Assembly: GCA_018240525.1 (NCBI GenBank)
Contig: JAFEFN010000014.1
Location: forward strand, 854,487 to 918,486
DNA: 64,000 bases
Reading direction: 5' to 3'
From: Pseudomonadota bacterium
Lineage (GTDB): Bacteria > Pseudomonadota > Gammaproteobacteria > Steroidobacterales > Steroidobacteraceae
The translations under genes and the position numbers were made by a program. The stretch's first letter is position 1; each line of letters opens with the position of its first letter. Below are positions 8,381 to 16,705 of the stretch, in pieces. The notes under the pieces were generated by a model. It saw nothing but the letters and a program-made list of their open reading frames with translations. It had not been told where the DNA came from and made no database searches.

Positions 8381-9600
8381 GCGCTGCGCCTCGCGCCGGC
8401 GGCACTGCCCAGCTGGCGGCGCAGCACGCGGTAACGGCTGCGCGGGCCGTCGATGTCGATGTAGCAGCCCTGCAGGTGGCGCAGGCCCTCGGCCGGGTCA
8501 AAGCCGGTGCGGCCGTGCAACAGCCGGCAGTTATCGAACATGACCAGGTCGCCCGCCTTGAGCAGGAAGCGTATCTCGTAGTCCGCGGCGCGCAGGCGGT
8601 GGTCGAAGCTGCGCCGCGCGCGGTAGTACGCATCGAGCCGGTCCGGTGAGAACAGCGGCACGAAATCCAGCCGCGGGCTGAAGTGGATCGCCTTGAGGCC
8701 GCCGGTGACATCCAGCTCGATGGGCGGTGCGCTGGCGGTCAGCTCGGTGTCCGCGTCGATGTACTTGAAGCGCACCGGGGTCCCCGAGAGTATCTCGAAC
8801 GAGCGCGGCTCATCCGCCCGCAGCGCCTGCGCGACGGCGAAGCCGTCGACGAGCGTGGACAGCCCGCCGGTGGTCTCGTTGGCCAGGCAATGCAGCAGCT
8901 GGATCCCCGGCACCGGGGCGCGGTAGGGGTTGTCGGTATGCGGGTCGAGCGACACGGCGGTATAGGCCAAGTCGGTGGCATTGGGCGTCGAGCGCACGTT
9001 GAAGAGCGCGCCGAAGTTGGTCTCGCGCACGAAGCCGAAGACCGACCCGACCTTGAGGACCGTCCCGGGCTCGGTCGGCACGTCCTCGAAGATGACGAAC
9101 CCGTAGCTGAGGAAGGCTTCCAGCCAGGACATCAGCTCCGTGGCCGACGGCTCGGTTCGCCAGCGCATGCGCGGGAACTGGGCGAGCTTGCCGTCCCACA
9201 GCCTCGGCGCCGGGCAGTCGTGGCTGTTGTCGGCCAGTGCCGCCTCCTCCAGCAGCTCTGCGGCGCTAAAACTCGCTTCGTACCCGTCGCTGAAGCGCAC
9301 CCTGAAGGTCCCGGCCGCCGGCTGCGACAGCGCCGTGATCTTCAGGCCGAGGTCGAAGTCGGAAGGATCCTGCAGCCGTTGCTGCGTGTGCAGGTCCATG
9401 CTGGCGGCGTCCTTGCAGCGCTCGCGCAGCCACAGCGGGTGGACGGGGCAGACGGTGCCGTCGGCGCGCTCGAGCACCAGCGCGCCGGGCGCTGCAATCT
9501 TGAGGGTCAGGGGGCGTTGAGGGGCGGCCACGATCAAGTCTAGCCGCGCCCGTTCGGCGGTGTCCACGACCCGGGGGTCACCGGGCGCGCGGGTACCCAT
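8377..9600 (-). CDS. Gamma-butyrobetaine-hydroxylase-like Fe(II)/2-oxoglutarate dioxygenase
   Basis: 407 residues. An N-terminal DUF971-like domain (about 30-120) is followed by a TauD/TfdA double-stranded beta-helix domain. Iron ligands are H221 and D223 (DPHTDNPYR) and H362 (NCRLLHGRTGF); R374 is placed to hold 2-oxoglutarate. In carnitine enzymes the small domain binds zinc with several cysteines and a His. Here LWLRERC keeps one Cys, but the following cysteines are replaced (KDAASMDLH), so zinc is probably lost. The ATG at 9600 precedes the first recognisable strand. It overlaps the HD-domain gene by 4 bases and must be co-expressed with it. Substrates of this branch include gamma-butyrobetaine, trimethyllysine and trimethylaminoethylphosphonate; which applies is unknown. 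Confidence 0.86.
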   Translation of the reverse strand: MGTRAPGDPRVVDTAERARLDLIVAAPQRPLTLKIAAPGALVLERADGTVCPVHPLWLRERCKDAASMDLHTQQRLQDPSDFDLGLKITALSQPAAGTFRVRFSDGYEASFSAAELLEEAALADNSHDCPAPRLWDGKLAQFPRMRWRTEPSATELMSWLEAFLSYGFVIFEDVPTEPGTVLKVGSVFGFVRETNFGALFNVRSTPNATDLAYTAVSLDPHTDNPYRAPVPGIQLLHCLANETTGGLSTLVDGFAVAQALRADEPRSFEILSGTPVRFKYIDADTELTASAPPIELDVTGGLKAIHFSPRLDFVPLFSPDRLDAYYRARRSFDHRLRAADYEIRFLLKAGDLVMFDNCRLLHGRTGFDPAEGLRHLQGCYIDIDGPRSRYRVLRRQLGSAAGARRSA

Positions 9601-9675
9601 GCGACGGACTCCCTGAATGGATTCACGCAGTTGCGCAGTCAGCGTAGTCTTCGCACCTGCCCAGCGGAGTGCGTG

Positions 9676-10488
9676 ATGCTCAGATACCTCGGGCCCGGAC
9701 GGATCCTGTATGCCACCGGGATGGCAGGGCTGGGGGCGCTGTGCCTCGCCACCCACGACTTCGCACCGCAGTGGCAGGCGGTGCCCCGGGACATCCCCGC
9801 GCACGCCGCCCTCGCCGATGCCTGCGGCGCCCTGCTGCTGCTGGGCGCCGCGGGCCTGCTGCTCAGGCGCCTGGCCGCGGTCGGCGCCGCGCTCCTCGCG
9901 CTGTTCCTGCTCATCCTGGCGCTGCTGCTCGGGGTCCCGCGGGTGGCCCGCGAGCCGCTCAGCATCCTGGCATGGCTCGGGTTGTTCGAAACGCTCACGA
10001 CGATGGTCGGCGCGTGGCTGCTGTACGTCCAGGCGGCCGCGCCGGGGCCGGAGAGCCTCGCCGCACGTGCGGGCAGCGGCGATGCGATCGGCGCCGCGCG
10101 GCTGCTGGTCGGTGCGGGAATGGTCGTCTTCGGCCTGGCGCACTTCGCGTATGCGGACTTCACCGCCTCGATGATCCCGGCCTGGCTGCCGGCCCGCCTG
10201 CCGCTCGCCTACTTCACCGGCGCCTGCCACCTGGCCGCCGGCTGCGCCGTGCTCCTCGGGATCTGGCCCGCACTGGCCGTGCGGCTCGAGGCGATCATGA
10301 TGAGCGCCTTCATCGTCCTGGTGCACGTGCCGGCGGTCGCCTCCCGGCCGGCCGACCACGGGCAATGGGCCGAACTGTTCCTGGCCACCGCCCTCGCCGG
10401 GGCGATGTGGACCGTGGCCGCCTCATTCGGGGCGCCCCTGGGCGCCCGCGCCCGAGAACCCCTGACCCCCACGCCGAGGCCCGTATGA
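9676..10488 (+). CDS. DoxX-like multi-pass membrane protein
   Basis: 270 residues with about seven or eight hydrophobic helices and two halves of similar layout, as in DoxX/DUF4267-like small membrane proteins of unknown function. The ATG at 9676 is preceded by GGAG, giving a protein that begins with the first helix (RILYATGMAGLGALCL). A frame extending further upstream adds a non-hydrophobic stretch and is not supported. Its stop overlaps the start of the Tat-leader aminotransferase by 4 bases (ATGA), so the two are translationally coupled; a role with that exported enzyme is possible but only inferred. Confidence 0.8.
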   Translation: MLRYLGPGRILYATGMAGLGALCLATHDFAPQWQAVPRDIPAHAALADACGALLLLGAAGLLLRRLAAVGAALLALFLLILALLLGVPRVAREPLSILAWLGLFETLTTMVGAWLLYVQAAAPGPESLAARAGSGDAIGAARLLVGAGMVVFGLAHFAYADFTASMIPAWLPARLPLAYFTGACHLAAGCAVLLGIWPALAVRLEAIMMSAFIVLVHVPAVASRPADHGQWAELFLATALAGAMWTVAASFGAPLGARAREPLTPTPRPV

Positions 10489-11594
10489 CCGTGAATCGCC
10501 GCGAGCTGCTCACCGCCTCCGCCCTGCTCCTGGCCGGGCCGGGCTTTGCCCTGCGCGCCGCCGGCCGCGATGCGGGAAGCACCGCCGCCCCGCGCGTGCT
10601 GTGCTGGAACGAGAACCCGTACGGGCCCTCGCCGGCCGCGCGCCGCACCGTGGCGGATTCCATCGCCGCCGGCTGTCGCTACCCCTCGGACGATGAGCTC
10701 GATTCGCTCACCGCGGCCATCGCCCGGCACGAGGGCACCGATGCCCGGCACATCGTGATCGGCACCGGCTCGGGCGAGCTGCTGCGCGCGCTCGGGCTGA
10801 TGTGCTCGCGCGAGGGCGGCGGCCTCGTGGCGGCCGAGCCGACCTATCTGGAGCTGCCCGAATACGCCAGGACGCTCGGTGTGCCCGTGCAGTTCGTGCC
10901 GGTCGACGCGGAGCTGCGTCACGACCTGCCCGCGATGCATGCGGCGGTGGCCGGGAGTACGCGGGCGGTCTACCTGTGCAACCCCAACAACCCCACGGGC
11001 ACCGCGGTGCCCGCCGCGGCGATCCGCGAGTTCATCGGCGCGCTGCCGCCCGCGGTGATGGCCATCGTCGACGAGGCCTACATGGACTTTGCCGACGGGC
11101 CGGGCGTGGGCACGGTCAAGGACCTCGTCGATGGCGAGCGGCGCGTCATCGTGCTGCGGACGTTCTCCAAGATCCATGGCATGGCCGGGATGCGGCTGGG
11201 CTACGCCCTCGCCCGCCCGGATGTCGCCACGGCCCTGGCGAGCCTGTGCATGACCACGCCGAACATCCTGAGCGTGCGCGCCGGCGGCGCGAGCCTCGGC
11301 GACCGCGCATTCCTCGCCGATACGCGCCGGCGCATCGTCGCCAGCCGGACGCGCATCACCGCCGAGCTCGGCGCGCGCAAGCTGCGCTACGCTGCGCCGC
11401 AGGGCAACTTCGTGTTCTTCGACACCGGGATCCCGCTCGCGCAGTTCAGTGCCCGCATGAAGTCGCAGGGCATCCTGGTCGGCCGGCTCTTCCCGCCCTT
11501 TGCCAGCTGGTGCCGGATCACGGTGGGGACCGAGCCGGAGGTCTCGGCCTTCCTGTCGGCGCTGCCCGCGGCGCTGCGCCCCTCGGCGGCTTAG
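10485..11594 (+). CDS. PLP-dependent aminotransferase with twin-arginine leader
   Basis: 369 residues, class I/II aminotransferase related to histidinol-phosphate aminotransferase. PLP residues are all present: N168 (CNPNNPTGT), D196 and Y199 (VDEAYMDF), K229 (RTFSKIHGMAGMRLGYA), plus the Arg of WCRITVG near the C-terminus. Unusually, the N-terminus (NRRELLTASALLLAGPGFALRA) is a classic Tat signal: twin Arg at 5-6, then a moderately hydrophobic run. The enzyme should therefore be exported folded, with its cofactor, to the periplasm. The start overlaps the DoxX-like gene. It ends in a 4-base tail-to-tail overlap with the DDAH-like gene. The true amino donor is unknown, and the histidine pathway is unlikely for an exported enzyme. 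Confidence 0.88.
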   Translation: MTVNRRELLTASALLLAGPGFALRAAGRDAGSTAAPRVLCWNENPYGPSPAARRTVADSIAAGCRYPSDDELDSLTAAIARHEGTDARHIVIGTGSGELLRALGLMCSREGGGLVAAEPTYLELPEYARTLGVPVQFVPVDAELRHDLPAMHAAVAGSTRAVYLCNPNNPTGTAVPAAAIREFIGALPPAVMAIVDEAYMDFADGPGVGTVKDLVDGERRVIVLRTFSKIHGMAGMRLGYALARPDVATALASLCMTTPNILSVRAGGASLGDRAFLADTRRRIVASRTRITAELGARKLRYAAPQGNFVFFDTGIPLAQFSARMKSQGILVGRLFPPFASWCRITVGTEPEVSAFLSALPAALRPSAA

Positions 11595-12352
11595 GCGCCG
11601 AGGATGATGCTCAGGCAGGTGAGCGCGGCCTCGGCCTTGTGCAGCTCGCCGACCTCCAGCACCTGGGTGGCGATGCCGGCCTGCTCCAGCCGCCGGCGTG
11701 TCGCCGGATAGTCGGCACTCACCAGGCTCACCCCGCCGAGGGTCAGGGTGTTGGCGCCGAAGGGCTCCTCGGGCGCCACCTCGATCACCCGCTCGCAGCC
11801 GAACACCGCCGGGTCCACCCAGGCGGGGTTGGCGAGCAGCGTACCCGGCGCGATGAAGGTCGCCGCGCTCTTCAGGTGCAGGCAGTCGCGCATCGCCACC
11901 GCCTGCACGGAGTAACCGTGCGGGGCGAGCGCTGCGCCCAGCTGGGCGACGCCCGCCGCGTTGCTGCGTGCGGAGGCGCCCACGTAGAACTGCCGCCCGA
12001 CCCTGAGCACATCGCCGCCCTCGATCGTGGCCGGCCCGCGGATGCGGACGACCGGCCGGTGGCCTGCGAGCACGACGGCCGTGGACTCGACCTCGCCGCG
12101 CCGCGAAGCGGCCCCCGGGCGGGTGATGACCGCCACCTCGTCGACCACGACGGCGGTGTCCTCCACGAACACGCCGTCCGGGTGCGACGAAAGCGGCGGC
12201 AGCCACTCGATGTGGCACCCCAGGGCTCCCAGGGCCCGGGCGTACGCCGCCTGCTGCGCCCGCGCGCGCGGCACGTCGATCGGGCTGCGCCCGAGGAAGC
12301 TGAGCTCGCAGTCCCCGAGCGACTCGGCCACCGTGCGCATGAGCGCGATCAC
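11591..12352 (-). CDS. Dimethylarginine dimethylaminohydrolase-like enzyme
   Basis: About 253 residues from a GTG at 12352 (an ATG at 12340 or a longer frame to 12421 are alternatives; the GTG start matches the usual family N-terminus IAL-R..SLGDCELSFL). Guanidine-modifying superfamily: the substrate acid motif HPDGVFVEDTAVV, the catalytic His in CLHLKSA and the catalytic Cys in ALTCLSIIL close to the C-terminus are present. DDAH hydrolyses methylated arginines to citrulline and a methylamine; related arginine deiminases or dimethylargininases cannot be excluded. It converges on the Tat-leader aminotransferase, and its upstream neighbour is a divergent DUF4126 gene. Confidence 0.87.
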   Translation of the reverse strand: MIALMRTVAESLGDCELSFLGRSPIDVPRARAQQAAYARALGALGCHIEWLPPLSSHPDGVFVEDTAVVVDEVAVITRPGAASRRGEVESTAVVLAGHRPVVRIRGPATIEGGDVLRVGRQFYVGASARSNAAGVAQLGAALAPHGYSVQAVAMRDCLHLKSAATFIAPGTLLANPAWVDPAVFGCERVIEVAPEEPFGANTLTLGGVSLVSADYPATRRRLEQAGIATQVLEVGELHKAEAALTCLSIILGA

Positions 12353-12471
12353 CTCAACACCCTCGATTGCCGCAACTGCTTCATGCGTGGGATGCTCGCC
12401 TCGCCCCACCGGGGGCGTCAAGGCGGCGCCGGCTCGACAGGGCCGGCAGGCACCCCTATCGTAGGGTGAGG

Positions 12472-13092
12472 ATGTTCGCGCTGTCCCACATGACCGGCAC
12501 CGATCTGGCGCTGTCGATCGCGCTGGGCACAGGTCTTGCGGCCGCGGTGGGCTTGCGCGTCTTCGTGCCCATGCTCATCCTGAGCATCGCCGCCTTCACC
12601 GGGCACCTGCACCTGAGCAGCGGCCTGGAGTGGCTCGGCACCGCCCCGGCGATGGTCATGCTCGGCATCGCCGCCGTGCTCGAGGTGCTGGCCTACTACG
12701 TTCCCGGCCTCGATCACCTGCTCGACACCCTCGCGGCACCCGCGGCGCTGATCGCCGGGACCGTCGCAGCGGCGGCGGTGATGGCCGACCTGCCGCCGAT
12801 TTTGAAGTGGGGCACCGCGGTGATCGCCGGCGGGGGCGCGGCGGGGATCACGCAGGGCCTGACCTCGCTCCTGCGCGTGAAGTCCGCGGTGCTCACCGGC
12901 GGCCTGGCCAATCCCGTGGTCTCGAGCGCTGAGCTGGGCGGTGCGGTGGCCCTGTCGCTGCTGGCGCTCGCCGCGCCGGTCATCGCGGTCGCGGTGGTCG
13001 CCGCGTTCCTGTGGTACGGCGTGCGCGCGGCACGTCGCCTCCTGCGCCGGCGCACCGCCGCCGGCAGCCCGCCGCCACCGGCGGCGTCCTGA
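12472..13092 (+). CDS. DUF4126 family membrane protein
   Basis: 206 residues, about five hydrophobic segments with Gly/Ala-rich helices (LALSIALGTGLAAAVGLRVFVP at the start; PAALIAGTVAAAAVM; ITQGLTSLLRVKS) typical of the DUF4126 family. Inner-membrane location is clear; no function is established. The ATG at 12472 follows GGGTGAGG. A longer frame beginning at 12367 overlaps the divergent DDAH-like gene and adds a non-family N-terminus. The Arg/Pro-rich tail is cytoplasmic. It converges with the EthD-like gene, the two stops being 16 bases apart. Confidence 0.82.
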   Translation: MFALSHMTGTDLALSIALGTGLAAAVGLRVFVPMLILSIAAFTGHLHLSSGLEWLGTAPAMVMLGIAAVLEVLAYYVPGLDHLLDTLAAPAALIAGTVAAAAVMADLPPILKWGTAVIAGGGAAGITQGLTSLLRVKSAVLTGGLANPVVSSAELGGAVALSLLALAAPVIAVAVVAAFLWYGVRAARRLLRRRTAAGSPPPPAAS

Positions 13093-13108
13093 TCCGCCCG
13101 GCGGACCG

Positions 13109-13468
13109 CTAGCGGCGCGGCGGCGAGCGCCGCTCGTCCACGAGGTAGAAGCGCGTGTGGGCGCGGTCGAAGACGTTCTCCTCGTCCTCGGCGATGCGCC
13201 GGGCGTTCACCGGATCGGTGAATGCGGCCAGTGCGGCCGCGTACGCCGCCTCGTCCGCGTACCACAGCTCGGTCACGACGTCGAAGTCCAGCGCCGGCAG
13301 GCCCGGCATGACGATCGCCCCGTCGCTGCGCAGGAAGTTGCGGCGGTATTCCATCACCTGCGGCGCGATCGACAGGATCAGCGGCGCGTGGCGCGTCTCG
13401 TAGTAGTCCTCGAAGGCCGCCTGCGACATGCCGGCCTTGCGCTTCAGGAAGGCGATGGTCTTGATCAT
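13109..13468 (-). CDS. EthD-domain protein
   Basis: 119-residue ferredoxin-like (dimeric alpha-beta barrel) EthD-family protein. It begins with the typical strand and pattern MIKTIAFLKRKAGMSQAAFEDYYETRHAPL and has conserved DFDVVTELWYAD and EENVFD segments. Family members accompany oxygenases in catabolic or ether-degradation clusters and are small-molecule binding or lyase-like; none of that is proved here. The ATG at 13468 has a very strong AAGGAGGAG site. It lies 13 bases after the LLM oxidoreductase stop, as the third gene of the SnoaL-LLM-EthD run. Confidence 0.85.
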   Translation of the reverse strand: MIKTIAFLKRKAGMSQAAFEDYYETRHAPLILSIAPQVMEYRRNFLRSDGAIVMPGLPALDFDVVTELWYADEAAYAAALAAFTDPVNARRIAEDEENVFDRAHTRFYLVDERRSPPRR

Positions 13469-13481
13469 GTCCGCTCCTCCT

Positions 13482-14381
13482 TCAGCGCACCTTGCTCAGG
13501 ACGGCGGCCGCGTAGCGTTCCAGCGCCTTCTTCTTGATGTCGAGCCGGGCCATGTCCTCGCCCGGGCCCAGCCAGGCCTGCACGTCCCAGGGCGAGGGCA
13601 GCCACGGGGCGATCACCACCAGGTCCTGCACGCCGAGCTCGCGCAGTTCGTCGACCGCCGCCTGGGTGACCGGCTCGGCGAGCGGCAGGCCGACCGAGAA
13701 CCCGCCCTGCTGCTTGCCGGCATCGCGCCGCATGAGGTGGATGGCGCCGAGCGCCGTGCGCGTCTGCGCGAGGGTCATGGGCAGGGGCAGCCAGCCATCG
13801 TTCTGCGCCGCGCGCCGCATGGCCGGGGCCGCGGCACCGCCGCACCAGATCGGCACCGGCGCGCCGGGCGCCGGGCACATGATGCCGTCGAAGCGGAACA
13901 GCGGCCCCTGGTGCCGCACCATCTGGCCGGTGAGCAGCTTGCGCACCACCGCCAGCGTCTCGTCCAGTCGGTAGCCGCGTGTCTCGAAGTTGATGCCGAC
14001 CTCCTCGTACTCCTCCTTCAGCCAGCCGGCGGAGACCCCGAGCACGATCCGGTTCTGCGTCAGTGCCGCGGCGGTGGAGACGCTCTTGGCCACCGTGAAC
14101 GGATCGCGCAGCGCCGCCAGGTAGATGTTCGAGGCGAAGTGCAGCGTGCGGGTGAGTGCCCCCAGGTGCGCGAACAGCACCCACGGATCCGGCCAGGGGG
14201 TGTCGGCAGGCACGAAGATCTTGCCGTCCGGGGAGTACGGGTACGGGGTCTGGATCTCGGCCGGCCACAGCAGGTGATCGCCCACCATCAGCCCGTGGAA
14301 GCCGATCTGCTCGGCAAAGCGGGCGAGCTCGGGCAGCTGCTCGGTCTCGCGCACCGACACCAGTGACAACCAGAATTTCAT
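13482..14381 (-). CDS. LLM-class flavin-dependent oxidoreductase (paralog A)
   Basis: 299-residue bacterial-luciferase-like TIM barrel. The N-terminal pattern (LARFAEQIGFHGLMVGDHLLWP), the RTLHFASNIYLAALRDPFTVAKSV stretch and the LGVSAGWLKEEYEEVGINF signature of F420/FMN LLM oxidoreductases are all visible. It is closely similar to the second LLM gene at 15.8-16.7 kb, with shared PYPYS-DGK and GWLK/GWMKDEFE blocks. Its ATG overlaps the SnoaL-like stop by 4 bases. Cofactor (FMN versus F420) and substrate are not readable from the sequence; the EthD/SnoaL/GST context points to breakdown of an organic compound. Confidence 0.88.
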   Translation of the reverse strand: MKFWLSLVSVRETEQLPELARFAEQIGFHGLMVGDHLLWPAEIQTPYPYSPDGKIFVPADTPWPDPWVLFAHLGALTRTLHFASNIYLAALRDPFTVAKSVSTAAALTQNRIVLGVSAGWLKEEYEEVGINFETRGYRLDETLAVVRKLLTGQMVRHQGPLFRFDGIMCPAPGAPVPIWCGGAAAPAMRRAAQNDGWLPLPMTLAQTRTALGAIHLMRRDAGKQQGGFSVGLPLAEPVTQAAVDELRELGVQDLVVIAPWLPSPWDVQAWLGPGEDMARLDIKKKALERYAAAVLSKVR

Positions 14382-14911
14382 GATGGGCCAGGACTCCGCG
14401 CAAGGAACGAAAGCGCCAGGTAGGAGGGGTCGGCACCGTCGGTGCGCCCCGGCGGCGCCCCGGCGGCGAACTCGGCATAGGCGGACGCGTCGACGGGGGC
14501 CGTGCGCACCCAGTCCAGGGCCAGGCAGCGGTGCTGGAACTTCCAGGCGCCGGCGCGCCGCGTGTAGCGGTCCAGGTAGCGTCCGCCGACCACGATCTCG
14601 CGGGCCGCGGGCGGCGGGGTGCGGTGGTAGGCGTGCGTGTAGATCTCCCCCTGGGCCTCGTCGCCCTGGACCACGAACAGCGCATTGCTGATCGAGTGCA
14701 CGGTCGCCTCGAACTGGGCCATCACCTGCGGCAGCCAGGCGACGTAGGCATCGGCGCCGCCGCGGAACATCGCGCCGTGGTCATCGATCGCATCGTCGTG
14801 GTAGAGGCTGCGCACCAGCGCGAAGTCGCGCCGGTCGCAGGCGCGGCAGTAGGTGTACACCAGCTCGGTGAGCGCCTGCTTGTCGATGAGTGTCTGCAGC
14901 GTATCGTCCAC
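14378..14911 (-). CDS. SnoaL-like (NTF2-fold) protein
   Basis: 177 residues, GTG start at 14911. It matches the SnoaL_4/NTF2-like pattern: an N-terminal helix (QTLIDKQALTELVYTYCRACDRRDFALVRSLYHDDAIDDHG), then beta strands (VVQGDEAQGEIYTHAYHR, GGRYLDRYTRRAGAWKFQHR). Such proteins serve as cyclases, dehydratases or small-ligand binders in steroid and aromatic pathways; Asp/His pairs in the first segment could be active-site residues. First gene of the SnoaL-LLM-EthD operon, and divergent from the GST gene across 160 bases. Confidence 0.82.
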   Translation of the reverse strand: MDDTLQTLIDKQALTELVYTYCRACDRRDFALVRSLYHDDAIDDHGAMFRGGADAYVAWLPQVMAQFEATVHSISNALFVVQGDEAQGEIYTHAYHRTPPPAAREIVVGGRYLDRYTRRAGAWKFQHRCLALDWVRTAPVDASAYAEFAAGAPPGRTDGADPSYLALSFLARSPGPS

Positions 14912-15071
14912 GCGCTGCGCCCCTTGAGGTTCTTCCGGACCGGTCGGCCTAGCGTACCTGCTTTCCGGCGCCGCGGCGCGCTCGCCCCCGGCGCCTCACG
15001 CGTTTGGGTGATGCGCCTGCCGGGCGCTTCGCGCACGGTGCCGCTGGCGCCCCTCGAGGAGATCCTGAGCG

Positions 15072-15809
15072 ATGATCGATGTCTACGGCATGAGCAGCCC
15101 GAACGTGGTGAAGATCACCATCATGCTCGAGGAGGTGGGCCTCCCCTACCGCCAGCACCACATCAACGTGTTCGCCGGCGACCAGTACGATGCGAAGTTC
15201 CTGAGCATCAGCCCCAACAACAAGGTGCCGGTGATCGTGGACGACGACGGGCCGGGCGGTGCCACGCTGCCGGTCTTCGAAAGTGGCGCCATCCTCGTCT
15301 ACCTCGCCGAGAAGACCGGCCAGCTGCTGCCCGCGGCCGGCATCGAGCGCACCACCGTGCTCGAGTGGCTCATGGTGCAGATCGCCTCGGTCGGCCCGAT
15401 GTTCGGCCAGCTGGTGCACTTCACCCGCTACGCGCCCGCCGGCAACGACTACAGCGTGCAACGCTTCACCAGCGAGGTGCGGCGCATCTTCGGGGTGCTC
15501 GAGAAGCGGCTCGGCGCCTCCGCCTGCCTCGGCGGCGCGGCGTACTCGATCGCGGATGTCGCCACCTGGCCCTGGATCCGCACCGTCTGCGCCATCTACC
15601 CGTTCCTGGTGGAGGCCGCCGCGCGGGGCGACGCGCTGGCCGAGTGGCCGGCGCTGGGGCGCTGGTTCGCCACCGTGCAGGGGCGGGCGGCCGTGGCGCG
15701 CGGGGTGACCAACGGCGACCGCTTCCTGCAGAATGACATCGCGGCCTTCGGTGCCGCCGACCCGGACGCCTTCGACCGGTTCTTCAACCGCGGCAAGTAC
15801 ACCCGCTGA
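15072..15809 (+). CDS. Glutathione S-transferase family protein
   Basis: 245 residues. Thioredoxin-like N-terminal domain (about 1-85) with the cis-Pro glutathione-binding block NNKVPVIVDDDG...FESGAILVYLAEKTG, then an all-helical C-terminal domain (about 95-220) with the SIADVATWPW capping motif. It is of the YfcG/Nu or GstB type by the MSSPNVVKITIMLEE start. Cytosolic; conjugation, dehalogenation or disulfide-bond reductase activity are all possible. The ATG at 15072 has GAGGAG upstream. The next gene, an LLM oxidoreductase, begins 13 bases after its stop. Confidence 0.9.
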   Translation: MIDVYGMSSPNVVKITIMLEEVGLPYRQHHINVFAGDQYDAKFLSISPNNKVPVIVDDDGPGGATLPVFESGAILVYLAEKTGQLLPAAGIERTTVLEWLMVQIASVGPMFGQLVHFTRYAPAGNDYSVQRFTSEVRRIFGVLEKRLGASACLGGAAYSIADVATWPWIRTVCAIYPFLVEAAARGDALAEWPALGRWFATVQGRAAVARGVTNGDRFLQNDIAAFGAADPDAFDRFFNRGKYTR

Positions 15810-15822
15810 GGCGAGGCGGCCC

Positions 15823-16698
15823 ATGAAGTTCTGGCAGATGCTCACCTGGATGGAGCCGGATCAGATCCTCGAGGTGTCCCGCTTTGCCGAGGAGGTCGGC
15901 TTCGAGGGGGTGATGCTCGGGGACCACGGCGTCTTCCCGCAGGTGGTCAAGGCGCCGTACCCGTACTCGAAGGACGGCAAGCCGCCGATGGCCGCCGATG
16001 CCTGGTACCCGGACTGCTGGGCGACCATCGGGGCGATCAGCGCGGTGACCCGGCGGATCCGCTTCGCGGTGTCCGTGTACGTGCTGCCGCTGCGCAACGT
16101 GTTCGAGGTGGCGCGGGCCACCGGCACGCTCGCCATCCTGAGCCAGAACCGCTTCATCCTGGGCGCCGGCACCGGCTGGATGAAGGACGAGTTCGAGATC
16201 TACGGCGTGGACTTCCACACCCGCGGCAAGCGCCTGGACGAGATGCTCGAGGTGCTGCGCCGGCTCTGGGGCGGCGGCATGGTCGAGTACCACGGCGAGC
16301 ACTTCGACTTCCCGCTGCTGCAGATCTCCCCGGCCCCCGAGCGCAGCGTGCCGGTCTTCCTGGGCGGCTCCGCCCCGGTGGCGCTCAGGCGCGCGGCGGC
16401 GAAGGCCGACGGCTGGATCGGGGCCGGCAACACGCCCGAGGAAGTCCCGGCGCTCTTGGCCGAGTTCCGGCGGCTGCGCCGCGAGGCGCAGCGCGAGCAC
16501 CTGCCCTTCGAGACCGTGATCGGCCTGTCCACGCCGCCGGACCTGGCGACGTTCCAGCGCCTGCACGCGGCGGGGATGAGCGGCGGGGTCAGCTACCCGT
16601 TCATGTACACGGTGGGCAGGACCTCGAGCCTGGATGACAAGAAGCGCGCGATGGAGGACTTTGCGCGGCGCTTCATCCGGCCGATGGCCGGATCCTGA
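15823..16698 (+). CDS. LLM-class flavin-dependent oxidoreductase (paralog B)
   Basis: 291-residue luciferase-like barrel, paralogous to the gene at 13.5-14.4 kb: same MKFW start, ADGWIGAGNTPEEVP tail block and LGAGTGWMKDEFEIYGVDFHTRG signature. The ATG at 15823 follows GCGAGGCGG. Co-transcribed with the upstream GST. The pair of LLM paralogs on opposite strands around one divergent intergenic region suggests a local duplication and two related steps, or two related substrates, in one pathway. Confidence 0.88.
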   Translation: MKFWQMLTWMEPDQILEVSRFAEEVGFEGVMLGDHGVFPQVVKAPYPYSKDGKPPMAADAWYPDCWATIGAISAVTRRIRFAVSVYVLPLRNVFEVARATGTLAILSQNRFILGAGTGWMKDEFEIYGVDFHTRGKRLDEMLEVLRRLWGGGMVEYHGEHFDFPLLQISPAPERSVPVFLGGSAPVALRRAAAKADGWIGAGNTPEEVPALLAEFRRLRREAQREHLPFETVIGLSTPPDLATFQRLHAAGMSGGVSYPFMYTVGRTSSLDDKKRAMEDFARRFIRPMAGS

Positions 16699-16705
16699 CA
16701 AAGAG

